NCBI GenBank assembly: GCA_012515695.1
Contig: JAAYXX010000144.1
Coordinates: 1-15,589 of the forward strand
Direction: 5' to 3'
Origin: Chloroflexota bacterium
GTDB taxonomy: Bacteria; Chloroflexota; Anaerolineae; UBA1429
DNA length: 15,589 bases
A program made the translations under genes and the position numbers. This document shows positions 1 through 7,667 of the stretch, piece after piece (the first letter of the stretch is position 1; each line of letters opens with the position of its first letter). A model generated the notes under the pieces. That model did no database searches. It was not told the DNA's origin and saw nothing but the letters and a program-made list of their open reading frames with translations.

Positions 1-1
1 A

Positions 2-2764
2 GAGCCTCTCACGCACCAGGCTGTGCCTCACTATAAAGATATCCCCTTCTATGGCAAGCAACTGCGTGTTTGCCTGCGTAACTGTGGTTTGATCAACCCG
101 GAGAGCATTGATGAGTATATCGCTCAGGGGGGCTATGAGGCGCTGGGCAAGGCCCTGACACAGATGACCCCGGAGCAGGTTATTGATGAGGTCAAAAAGT
201 CTGGCCTGCGGGGCCGTGGTGGCGCGGGCTTTTTGGTTGGCCTCAAGTGGGAGTTTGCCCGCAAGGCGCAGGGCGATATCAAGTATGTCGTCTGCAATGC
301 GGACGAAGGCGACCCCGGAGCCTTTATGGACCGCTCTATTCTGGAAGGTGATCCCCACTCGGTGCTGGAAGGGATGACCATTGCGGGTTACTCGATTGGC
401 GCGAAAGAAGGGTATGTCTACTGCCGCGCCGAGTATCCGCTGGCCATTGATCGGCTCAAGCTGGCTATTGAGCAGGCTCACGAGTATGGGTTGCTGGGCG
501 AGAATATTCTGGATTCTGACTTTTCCTTCGAGATCTATATCAAAGAGGGAGCTGGCGCGTTTGTGTGTGGCGAGGAGACTGCGCTGATCGCCTCTATCGA
601 GGGCAAGCGCGGCGAGCCTCGGCCTCGTCCACCGTTCCCCGCGGTTTCGGGCTTGTGGGGCAAGCCCACCAACAACAACAACGTCAAGAGCTATGCCAAC
701 GTCCCTCAGATTATCGCCAACGGCGCGGAATGGTTCGCCGCCATCGGTGAGCCGCGCAGCCCTGGTACGGCCATCTTTGCCCTGACTGGCAAGGTCGAGA
801 ACACCGGCCTGGTCGAAGTCCCGATGGGCATTACGATGGGCGAGATTATTTACGATATCGGCGGCGGTATCCCCAGGGGCAAGCAATTCAAGGCGGTGCA
901 GACTGGCGGCCCCCTGGGCGGCTGCGTGCCCGCTTCTGGCCTGAACCTGAAGGTGTACTTTGACTCGCTGCGTGAGGCCGGGGCCGTGATGGGGTCCGGC
1001 GGTATGATCGTGGTGGACGAAGACACCTGTATGGTCGAGTTCAGCAAGTATTTCCTCACCTTTGCCACTGCCGAGTCTTGCGGCAAGTGCGTGCCCTGTC
1101 GGGTGGGTGGCAGGCGCATGCTGGAAGTCCTGACCCGCATCACCGAAGGCAAGGGAACGATGCAAGACCTGGACACCATCGAGCAGATCGCCGATGGGAT
1201 GGTCAAGGGCGCGCTCTGCTCGCTGGGCCAGCTTACTCCTGGGCCTGTGTTGAGCGCGTTGCGCTACTTCCGCGAAGAGTTTGTGGCGCACATCGTAGAC
1301 AAGCGCTGCCCGGCTGGGGCCTGCAAGAGCCTGGTTCGCAGCCCATGCGTGAACGCCTGCCCGGCGGGCGTGGATGTGCCCAGCTACCTCAGCCTGGTCT
1401 CCGAAGGCAAGTATGCGGAGGCGCTGGAGGTTCACCGCGAGCGCAACCCGTTCGCGTTGTCCTGTGGCCGCGTCTGCCCCGCTTTTTGCGAGCAGCGTTG
1501 CCGCCGTGGCGAGCTGGATCAGTCCATCGCTATCCGGCAGGTCAAGCGGTTCATGGCCGACCAGGAGCTAAAGAACCCCTGGACGCCAGCGCGCAAGGAA
1601 CCCAAGAAGGGCAAGAAGGTGGCCGTGGTCGGCTCCGGCCCGGCAGGGTTGACCTCTGCGTTGCGGCTGGCCCAGTGGGGCTATGATGTAACCGTCCACG
1701 AGGCGTTGCCGGTGGCTGGCGGCATGATGGCCGTGGGTATTCCCGAGTATCGGTTGCCGAAGGACATCCTGAACGTCGAGATTGACAATGTCCGGCGCGC
1801 GGGCGTCGAGATTGTGCTCAATTCTCGGTTGGGCCGCGACTTTACCATCGATCAACTGATGGACGAAGACGGATATGACGCCGTCGTGTTGGCTATCGGC
1901 GCGCAGGTTAGCCGGGCGATGCGCGTGCCTGGCGAGGACCTGGAAGGCGTGCTGGGCGGCACCGAGTTCCTGCAAGACGTGGCGCTGGGCAATGCTCCCA
2001 ATCTGGCCGGGAAGCGCGTAGCGGTTGTGGGTGGTGGCAACACTGCCATCGACGCGGCCCGCACGGCCATGCGGTTGGGCGCCAGCGAGGTACACCTGGT
2101 CTACCGGCGTACCCGCGATGCGATGCCCGCCCAGGACCTGGAAGTCGAAGAGGCGGAGGAGGAAGGGCTGCAACTGCACTTCCTGGTCAACCCCTCTCGC
2201 ATAGTAGGCAATGGCAAGGTCGAAGGGCTGGAGCTGGTCCGTCAAGAGCTGGGCGACTTTGATAGCAGCGCCCGCCGCCGCGCTCAGCCCATTGAAGGCT
2301 CTGAATTTGTGCTGCCGGTGGATGTGGTCATCGAAGCCATCGGCCAGAGCACCGACACGAGTTGCGTGGATGGTAGCGGGGTGAATGTGAACCGGAACAC
2401 GACCATCGAGGTCAGCAAGGACCTGGGCACGACGCGCGCAGGCGTGTTCGCTGCCGGTGATGTTGTTCTGGGGCCTGCTACTGTAGTAGAAGCTGTCGCT
2501 CAGGGGAACCAGGTGGCTATGGCTGTGGATAGCTACTTGCAATCGGGCGCGCCCGTATCCAAGGCGGAATGGCTGGAGTACGGTTCGGTGCCCTTGACGT
2601 GGGATATGGAAAACTATGCCGAGGCCCAGCGTGCGGAAATGCCTGTGCAGGCGCCTGAGGTTCGGCGTAACAACTGGAAGGAAATTGAACTCGGGTTCGC
2701 CCGCGAGGCATGTCACGAAGAGTGCAAGCGGTGCCTGCGTTGCGACCTGGAGGACAAGTACTAG
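2..2764 (+). CDS. NuoF-like/GltD-like fusion flavoprotein, formate dehydrogenase NAD(P) subunit (5' partial)
   Basis: This is the diaphorase subunit expected to pass electrons between the neighbouring formate dehydrogenase and NAD(P), and perhaps ferredoxin. The first half is a NuoF/HydB-type module. It has the FMN/NADH loop GRGGAGF (212-232), NADEGDPGAF (296-325), an SLBB-like stretch, and a 4Fe-4S site with Cys codons at 1079, 1088, 1097 and 1217. From about 1346 a GltD/NfnB-type module follows. It has a Cys-rich N-terminal cluster domain, an FAD dinucleotide fold VAVVGSGPAGL (1619-1651), an NAD(P) fold VAVVGGGNTAID (from 2018), the FAD motif AAGDV (from 2450) and a Cys-rich tail CHEECKRCLRC (from 2711). 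A GTG at 23 could start a 913-residue protein, but I see no Shine-Dalgarno before it. The frame is open to the window edge and already reads family-like sequence, so I call it 5' partial with 920 residues visible. A NuoE-like domain or gene probably lies upstream (inference). The domain calls are firm; the physiological electron partner is not. Confidence 0.9.
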   Translation, partial: EPLTHQAVPHYKDIPFYGKQLRVCLRNCGLINPESIDEYIAQGGYEALGKALTQMTPEQVIDEVKKSGLRGRGGAGFLVGLKWEFARKAQGDIKYVVCNADEGDPGAFMDRSILEGDPHSVLEGMTIAGYSIGAKEGYVYCRAEYPLAIDRLKLAIEQAHEYGLLGENILDSDFSFEIYIKEGAGAFVCGEETALIASIEGKRGEPRPRPPFPAVSGLWGKPTNNNNVKSYANVPQIIANGAEWFAAIGEPRSPGTAIFALTGKVENTGLVEVPMGITMGEIIYDIGGGIPRGKQFKAVQTGGPLGGCVPASGLNLKVYFDSLREAGAVMGSGGMIVVDEDTCMVEFSKYFLTFATAESCGKCVPCRVGGRRMLEVLTRITEGKGTMQDLDTIEQIADGMVKGALCSLGQLTPGPVLSALRYFREEFVAHIVDKRCPAGACKSLVRSPCVNACPAGVDVPSYLSLVSEGKYAEALEVHRERNPFALSCGRVCPAFCEQRCRRGELDQSIAIRQVKRFMADQELKNPWTPARKEPKKGKKVAVVGSGPAGLTSALRLAQWGYDVTVHEALPVAGGMMAVGIPEYRLPKDILNVEIDNVRRAGVEIVLNSRLGRDFTIDQLMDEDGYDAVVLAIGAQVSRAMRVPGEDLEGVLGGTEFLQDVALGNAPNLAGKRVAVVGGGNTAIDAARTAMRLGASEVHLVYRRTRDAMPAQDLEVEEAEEEGLQLHFLVNPSRIVGNGKVEGLELVRQELGDFDSSARRRAQPIEGSEFVLPVDVVIEAIGQSTDTSCVDGSGVNVNRNTTIEVSKDLGTTRAGVFAAGDVVLGPATVVEAVAQGNQVAMAVDSYLQSGAPVSKAEWLEYGSVPLTWDMENYAEAQRAEMPVQAPEVRRNNWKEIELGFAREACHEECKRCLRCDLEDKY

Positions 2765-2777
2765 GTTGCAGTTCTGT

Positions 2778-2819
2778 TGGCCGTGGCGTTGTTGGGCCGC
2801 AGGCCCGCCGCCACGGCCA
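2778..2819 (+). promoter_or_regulatory. Strong GC-rich hairpin after the NuoF/GltD-like gene
   Basis: Fourteen bases after the stop codon at 2764, an 11-bp perfect stem pairs TGGCCGTGGCG (2778-2788) with CGCCACGGCCA (2809-2819). A second hairpin sits inside the loop, GGGCC (2794-2798) with GGCCC (2802-2806). There is no T-run after it on the + strand, so it is not a textbook intrinsic terminator. It may act as an attenuator, an mRNA-stabilising 3' structure or a factor-dependent terminator. The structure is plain in the sequence; the role is inferred. Confidence 0.6.
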
Positions 2820-2822
2820 GTA

Positions 2823-2867
2823 GATGGCTGGCGCGGCGGTACGAAAATCGTACTCACAGCCGCCATC
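2823..2867. promoter_or_regulatory. Compound dyad, possible operator upstream of fdhA promoter
   Basis: An inner perfect dyad GTACGA-AAA-TCGTAC (2839-2853) lies inside an outer inverted pair GATGGC (2823-2828) and GCCATC (2862-2867). A GGCGG/CCGCC pair lies between them. The dyad ends 18 bases before the proposed -35 of the fdhA promoter, where a regulator could bind. No regulator is encoded nearby and I do not recognise the site. It could also be an RNA structure in read-through mRNA. Confidence 0.45.
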
Positions 2868-2871
2868 TGTG

Positions 2872-2900
2872 TTGGATATCGTAACGCCTTGCGCTATAAT
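2872..2900 (+). promoter_or_regulatory. Sigma-70-type promoter for fdhA
   Basis: A perfect -10 TATAAT (2895-2900) is preceded, with an exact 17-bp spacer, by TTGGAT (2872-2877), a weak -35 matching three of six consensus bases. Transcription would begin near 2907 and leave a leader of about 78 bases before the ATG at 2985. This suggests fdhA, and possibly focA, can be transcribed independently of the upstream flavoprotein gene. Confidence 0.6.
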
Positions 2901-2966
2901 GGATGACGCACAGTGTTGGTGTCGGCGGTCCACCTGCCTGGGACAGCCCGGCGTCCAAACTACTAT

Positions 2967-2974
2967 GGGGAGGG
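2967..2974 (+). promoter_or_regulatory. Ribosome binding site of fdhA
   Basis: The purine-rich GGGGAGGG ends 10 bases before the ATG at 2985. It decides the start: an earlier in-frame ATG at 2913 would add 24 residues (MLVSAVHLPG...) that do not resemble the family. Starting at 2985 gives the expected MADIHITIDG beginning of a 2Fe-2S ferredoxin domain. Confidence 0.7.
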
Positions 2975-2984
2975 TGTTCGAATC

Positions 2985-5723
2985 ATGGCAGATATCCATA
3001 TTACCATCGATGGCAAGCAGCTATCGGTGCCCCGAGACAGCACGGTCATGGAAGCGGCAGAAAAAGCGGGGATCCAAATTCCCAAGCTCTGCGCGCACCC
3101 TGCGCTCAAGCCGATTGGGGCTTGTCGTGTCTGTCTGGTCGAAGTGGAAAAGCAGAGGGGATTGCAGCCCTCCTGCACGTTCCCTGTCTCGGAGGGGATG
3201 GTAGTGCATACCAATACGCCCGCCGTACGCGAGGCGCGGCGTTTTGTGCTGGAATTGCTGCTCTCGGACCATCCTATGGACTGCATGACCTGCGAGCAGT
3301 CGGGGGCGTGCGAGTTGCAGGATTTGGCCTATGAGTATGGCATCAAGGAGAGCCGCTACCCCGGCCAGCAGCACAGTTGGCCGGAGCAGGAAGCGAACCC
3401 ATTTATCTACCGCGATTACAACAAGTGTATTCTCTGCCGCCGGTGTATCCGCGCTTGCGACGAGATCAACGGCGTGGAAGCGATCGGGCTGATCAGACGT
3501 GGCTGGGATACCAAGGTCGGCACGGCCTATGACGGCAGCCTCCAGGATTCGCCCTGCGAATTCTGCGGGATGTGCATGGAAATCTGCCCGACTGGCGCGT
3601 TGACCCCTGTGATGCGGGCGGGTGCTGGCCGCACCTGGGAGATGAAAAAGGTCACGACCACTTGCCCATATTGCGGTGTGGGCTGCACTCTCGACTTGAT
3701 GGTCAAGGATAACAAGGTCACCAGCGCGCAATCCAACTGGGACGGCGCGGCGAACAAGGGTTGGACCTGCGTCAAGGGCCGTTTCGGCTGGGACTATGTG
3801 CATAATGAAGAGCGCCTGACCACGCCCCTTATCAAGAAGGATGGCGAGTTTGTCGAGGCGACATGGGACGAGGCGTTGGACCTGGTGGCTGACAAGTTTG
3901 TGGAAATTGCCCAGCAGAACGGTCCCGACGCGTTGGCTTTCCTCAGCTCGGCCAAGTGCACGAACGAGGAGAACTATCTCGTCCAGAAAATGGCCAGGGG
4001 GTTATTCGGTACAAACAATGTGGACCACTGTGCCCGTCTTTGACACAGCTCCACAGTGACCGGTCTGGTCACAGCGTTTGGTTCCGGCGCCATGACGAAC
4101 TCGATTGAGGACATCAGCGATGACGCCCTTGCCTACTTTATCATCGGTTCCAACACGACGGAGAACCATCCAGTTATCGGCATGCGTATTCGGCAGGCCG
4201 TGAAGCAGCGCGGGGCCAAGTTGGTCGTTGCGGACCCGCGACGTATCCCGATTACCGATTTCGCGACGCTGCATCTGCGGCAGCTCCCTGGCACGGACAT
4301 CGCCCTGATCAACGGGATCATGAACGTGCTGATCGCCGAGGAACTCTACGACAAGCAATTTGTCGCCGAGCGCACCGAGGGATTTGAGGAACTGCGGGCG
4401 ATGGTAGCCAAGTATACGCCTGAAGCGACGGCCGAGATCACCGGCGTTCCGGCGGACGACATCCGCAAGGCTGCGCATATCCTGGCCGAGAACCGACCGG
4501 GCGCGCTGCTCTATGCAATGGGCATCACCCAGCATACCACGGGGCACCAGAACGTGCTCTCTTGCGCCAACCTGCAAATGCTCCTGGGCAACATGGGCGT
4601 GGCCGGTGGTGGGGTGAACCCGCTGCGTGGTCAGAACAACGTCCAGGGCGCTTGCGACATGGGCTGCCTGGTCAATTTCTACACCGGCTATCAGAAGGTG
4701 ATGGATGAGGCTGTGCAAGCCAAATTCGCGCAAGCCTGGGGCAAAACCAGCAGCCAGAAGGTGGGGTTGACCGTCACCGAGATGCTCCACGCTGCCGAGC
4801 GCGGCGAAGTCAAGGGTCTCTTTGTCCTGGGTGAGAACCCTGGCATGACCGACCCTGACGCGAATCACGCCCGCAAGGCGTTGGCCGCAACCGAGTTCCT
4901 GGTTGTGCAAGAGATCCTCTCAAGCGAGACCACGCCGTATGCCGACGTGATCTTGCCAGGCGCTGCGTTTGCCGAGAAGGATGGCACGTTCACCAATACC
5001 GAGCGGCGCGTGCAGATGGTGCGGCATGCGGTCACGCCCCCTGGTCAGGCTCGCCCCGACTGGGAAATCCTGGTCGACCTGGCCCGGCGTATCCAAAAGC
5101 GCCTGGGAATGGACGCGAGCGCTGCGCCGTATGCTTCGTGGGAATATCGCAACCCGCAGCAGATCATGGAAGAAGTGGCTGCCCTGACGCCCATCTATGG
5201 CGGTATCACCTACGACCGCATCGACAAGGTAGGCATCCAGTGGCCTTGCCCGACGCAGGATCACCCTGGAACAAAGGTCTTGCACACGGCCAAGTTCTCT
5301 CGCGGCCTGGGTCACTTTAGCGCGGTGGAGTGGTTGCCGCCCGACGAAGTGCCCTGCGCCGAATATCCGTTCATCTTTACCACGGGTCGCGTGCTGTTCC
5401 ATTGGCATGGCGGCACCATGTCTCGCCGATCCAAGGGCCTGGAGGAAATCTATCCGGAGGCGTTGGTGGAGCTTAACCCCGTCGATGCCCGCGCCCTCAA
5501 GATCGAGGACGGCGACATGGTCAAGGTTCGCTCGCGCCGTGGCGAAGTTGTCGCCAAAGCGGAGGTGGTGGACCGGCCCGAGCAGGGCGTCGTGTTCATG
5601 ACCTTCCACTTTAGAGAAGCGGCTGCTAACTTGCTCACCAATGCGGCGCTTGACCCGGTTGCCAAGATTCCCGAGTTCAAGGCGTGCGCGGTCAATGTCG
5701 AAAAGCTTGATGGCAATCTCTAG
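2985..5723 (+). CDS. fdhA: Formate dehydrogenase catalytic subunit, selenocysteine-containing (Mo/W-bis-MGD)
   Basis: The enzyme catalyses reversible formate oxidation to CO2 at a Mo or W bis-pterin centre. Read through the internal UGA (4041-4043) as selenocysteine, the protein has 912 residues with Sec at 353. Domains in order: 2Fe-2S ferredoxin (Cys36, 47, 50, 64); NuoG-type His-Cys cluster (His96, Cys100, 103, 109); two 4Fe-4S clusters (Cys148/151/154/158 and Cys191/194/197/201); proximal 4Fe-4S of the molybdopterin domain (Cys227/230/234/262) with the conserved Lys264; then the CARL-Sec-H active site, where His354 follows Sec. The C-terminal part is the MGD-binding domain (FTTGRVLFHWHGG and onward). 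This N-terminal chain of clusters is typical of cytoplasmic NAD(P)-linked formate dehydrogenases. There is no Tat signal and no membrane anchor. It lies between its flavoprotein partner and focA. An automated call would split it into two genes at the UGA. The family call is very sure and the Sec call nearly so. Confidence 0.95.
4041..4043 (+). other. UGA selenocysteine codon (Sec353) in fdhA
   Basis: The TGA is in frame with homologous formate dehydrogenase sequence on both sides: NNVDHCARL before it and HSSTVTGLVTAFGSGAMTN after it. It sits at the residue that is Sec or Cys in formate dehydrogenases and is followed directly by the conserved His. The next base is C, the weak-termination context UGAC also found in E. 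coli fdhF. Decoding would need SelA, SelB, SelD and tRNA-Sec, none of which are encoded in this window. Confidence 0.93.
4056..4072 (+). promoter_or_regulatory. Bacterial SECIS hairpin
   Basis: A perfect 6-bp stem GTGACC (4056-4061) with GGTCAC (4067-4072) presents the loop GGTCT (4062-4066). The loop begins 18 bases after the UGA. From memory, E. coli fdhF has the same GGUCU loop and the same spacing, and SelB recognises this loop. I see no counterpart of the bulged U in the E. coli upper stem, so recognition by a cognate SelB may differ in detail. Confidence 0.85.
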
Positions 5724-5781
5724 GGCGGATAGAGGTAACTCTTGTCTGCTCACAGTGTTATAGATCGGGAGGGAGGTGATC

Positions 5782-5809
5782 TTGCCGACGACAGAGGCGT
5801 TTTCGGCAA
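5782..5809 (+). other. Weak hairpin in the fdhA-focA gap
   Basis: TTGCCGA (5782-5788) pairs with TCGGCAA (5803-5809) around a 14-base loop in the 152-base gap between fdhA and focA. No T-run follows. It is probably an intra-operon processing or stability element, if it acts at all. I see no convincing promoter in this gap. Confidence 0.3.
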
Positions 5810-5875
5810 CATAATTGATGATCAACCTTCCAAATATCCATCCATCCAACTCTACCAGTACAAGGAGAACAGAAA

Positions 5876-6703
5876 ATGCCCTTCAAATCACCAAAAGCAA
5901 TCGTCGAGACAGCCTGCACAGCAGGTTGCAGCAAGGCTGAGTTGCCTGCAGCCAAGCAGCTTGTCCTGGGCTTCCTGGCCGGGGCGTTCATCGCCTTCGG
6001 CGGCCTGTTGGCTATCATCGTAGGCAAGGGTAGCCCCGCCCTCAACGCGGCCAACCCTGGCCTGGGCAAGTTCGTCTTTGGCGGTGTCTTTCCGGTGGGC
6101 CTGATGCTGGTCATCATCGCCGGTGCCGAATTATTCACTGGCAACACAGGCGTGATTACCCCGGCCTGTCTGACGGGTTCGGCCAAATGGCGCAACCTGT
6201 TGCGCAACTGGGTCTTTGTGTACGTCGGCAACTTTATCGGGTCGGTCTTTGTGGCCCTTTTCCTGGCATACCTGACCGGCACGGTGAACGGCGGGGACCT
6301 GGGTGCCCAGGCCGCTGCTATTGCCGAAGGCAAAGTAAGTCTGAACTGGGGTACCGCGATTCTGCGGGGCATCGGTTGTAACTGGCTGGTCTGCCTGGCC
6401 GTCTGGATGGCGCTCGCTGCTGATGACATCGCGGGCAAGATTCTGGCAATCTGGTTCCCGATTATGGCCTTTGTGACGCTGGGCTGGGAACATTCGATCG
6501 CCAACATGTTCTTTATCCCGCTGGGCATGCTCAACGGCGCGAATGTGACCATTGGTCAATTCCTGTTCAGCAACCTGTTGCCCGTAACCATCGGCAATAT
6601 CATCGGTGGCGCTGTCTTTGTGGGCGGTATCTACTGGTGGATCTATGGCCGGGGCGAGAAGCAGGCCCAGCCGCAGGCGCAGACGGCAGCCAAGCCCCGG
6701 TAA
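5876..6703 (+). CDS. focA: Formate/nitrite transporter family channel, probably formate
   Basis: The 275-residue protein belongs to the FNT family of pentameric inner-membrane channels, which have six transmembrane helices per subunit. The hydrophobic segments fall roughly at residues 28-50, 67-87, 110-135, 160-181, 187-202 and 232-257. Family signatures include GAELFTGNT (83-91) with the gating-loop Thr91, and WEHSIANMFF (204-213) with His206, the counterpart of the central pore histidine near position 209 in E. coli FocA. A clear Shine-Dalgarno AAGGAGA (5862-5868) lies 7 bases before the ATG. Its place between fdhA and fdhD makes formate the likely substrate. From sequence alone nitrite or hydrosulfide cannot be excluded. 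The direction of transport, uptake for oxidation or export after CO2 reduction, is open. Confidence 0.92.
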   Translation: MPFKSPKAIVETACTAGCSKAELPAAKQLVLGFLAGAFIAFGGLLAIIVGKGSPALNAANPGLGKFVFGGVFPVGLMLVIIAGAELFTGNTGVITPACLTGSAKWRNLLRNWVFVYVGNFIGSVFVALFLAYLTGTVNGGDLGAQAAAIAEGKVSLNWGTAILRGIGCNWLVCLAVWMALAADDIAGKILAIWFPIMAFVTLGWEHSIANMFFIPLGMLNGANVTIGQFLFSNLLPVTIGNIIGGAVFVGGIYWWIYGRGEKQAQPQAQTAAKPR

Positions 6704-6756
6704 ACTGGTCTGGGGTATGGCAATCAGGCGCAAGCCAATTGTATAAGGTGATTTGT

Positions 6757-6790
6757 CGCGGGCATGCTCTTTCGAGTGTGCCCGCGTTTT
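6757..6790 (+). terminator. Intrinsic terminator after focA
   Basis: CGCGGGCA (6757-6764) pairs with TGCCCGCG (6779-6786). Two G-T pairs and an inner CTC/GAG extend the stem to about 13 bp around a TTTC tetraloop, and TTTT follows (6787-6790). It should end the fdh-focA transcript. Confidence 0.75.
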
Positions 6791-6793
6791 CCG

Positions 6794-6799
6794 TATAAT
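6794..6799 (+). promoter_or_regulatory. -10 element of the fdhD promoter
   Basis: A perfect TATAAT lies only three bases after the terminator T-run and would start transcription about 20 bases before fdhD. At 17-bp spacing the -35 position (6771-6776, TTCGAG) is poor and falls within the terminator hairpin. The promoter is therefore weak, activator-dependent or reliant on its -10. Confidence 0.5.
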
Positions 6800-6826
6800 C
6801 TCGGTAGCTGATACAGAGAGAAGGGT

Positions 6827-7666
6827 ATGATGGAACAACATTGGCCTACAACGACCCGCCGAGTCTGGCAAATACGAGATGGCGAGATCGCGGAGCAAGA
6901 GACGCAGGTTGTGCTGGAGGAGCCGCTGTCGCTGCACGTGAACGGCCAGCAGGTGGCCGTGCTGATGCGCCTGCCCGGCATGGAGAAGGAGCTTGCGGCT
7001 GGCTTTTGCATTAGCGAGGGGCTGGTGGCGGATTTTGCCGACGTGCTCACCATTCGGCATTGTGGGCGGGGGTTGCCCGAAATGGAAGCGGGCGCTGAGG
7101 CTGGCGGCGAGTCGCGCAACCAGGTAGAGGTGCTGGTGCGGCCTGGCGGATTGCGCCCGGAGGCCCGGCTGGAAGTGGTGCGCCTGATTCGCGCAGGTTG
7201 CGGGGCGGTGGACGTGGACCGCGCCGAGATGCCACTGTCGCCGGTGCAAAGCGAGTTGGTGGTGGATACGCAGGTGGTGTTGGGGCTATCGCAGGCGATG
7301 GCCGCGGCTCAGGAGCTACACCGTCACGCGGGCGGGGTACACGCGGCGGCTCTGTTCGACGCGCAAGGCAAGCTGTTGATCTTGTGCGAGGACGTGGGGC
7401 GGCACAACGCCGTGGACAAGGCGGTGGGCCATTGCCTGCTGCGGGGTATCCCCCTGGCGGACAAGCTGCTGCTCTGCTCTGGCCGCCTGAGCTACGAGAT
7501 GGTCACCAAGGCTATCCGGTTGGGGCTGCCCATTCTGCTGTCCATGTCGGCCCCCACGGCGTTGGGCGTGCAGTTTGCCGAGCGTTTTGGCCTCACCATT
7601 GCGGGCTATTTGCGGGGCAGCCGGATGACCGTCTACACGCACCCCCGACGGCTGGGGTTGGGGTAG
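6827..7666 (+). CDS. fdhD: FdhD, sulfurtransferase/chaperone for formate dehydrogenase activation
   Basis: FdhD passes sulfur from a cysteine desulfurase to the Mo/W-bis-MGD cofactor and is needed for active formate dehydrogenase. The 279-residue protein has the family signatures EEPLSLHVNG near the N-terminus, HRHAGGVHAAALFD and EDVGRHNAVDKAVG in the middle, and LLCSGRLSYEMVTKA and SMSAPTALGVQFAE near the end. The CGxCG-type loop reads GCGAVDV: Cys125 is present, but the position of the second cysteine (C124 in E. coli FdhD) is valine. A second ATG at 6830 is an alternative start and sits better relative to the GAGAGAAGGG purine stretch (6816-6825). The gene follows its own TATAAT and supports the upstream fdhA. 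Its stop is one base from the stop of the opposing gene. Confidence 0.93.
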   Translation: MMEQHWPTTTRRVWQIRDGEIAEQETQVVLEEPLSLHVNGQQVAVLMRLPGMEKELAAGFCISEGLVADFADVLTIRHCGRGLPEMEAGAEAGGESRNQVEVLVRPGGLRPEARLEVVRLIRAGCGAVDVDRAEMPLSPVQSELVVDTQVVLGLSQAMAAAQELHRHAGGVHAAALFDAQGKLLILCEDVGRHNAVDKAVGHCLLRGIPLADKLLLCSGRLSYEMVTKAIRLGLPILLSMSAPTALGVQFAERFGLTIAGYLRGSRMTVYTHPRRLGLG

Positions 7667-7667
7667 A

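Noticed and set aside
2778..2819. Intrinsic terminator after the flavoprotein gene
   Set aside because: The stem is strong but no T-run follows on the + strand, so I list it only as a hairpin of unknown role.
1568..2866. Long - strand open frame (432 codons) opposite the flavoprotein gene
   Set aside because: Its composition is rich in His, Gln and Ala, as antisense frames often are. It has no domain signature, and the + strand there encodes the FAD and NAD(P) folds.
2913..2984. Earlier ATG start for fdhA at 2913
   Set aside because: The extra 24 residues do not look like the family, and a good ribosome binding site (2967-2974) serves the ATG at 2985.
4056..5723. A separate second formate dehydrogenase gene starting at GTG 4056
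   Set aside because: It is in the same frame as 2985-4040 and separated only by one UGA at the catalytic Sec position. The domain continues across it and there is a SECIS hairpin, so this is one gene.
2985..5723. fdhA as a pseudogene broken by a nonsense mutation
   Set aside because: All cluster ligands and active-site motifs are intact on both sides and the only stop is a UGA in the Sec position with correct SECIS spacing.
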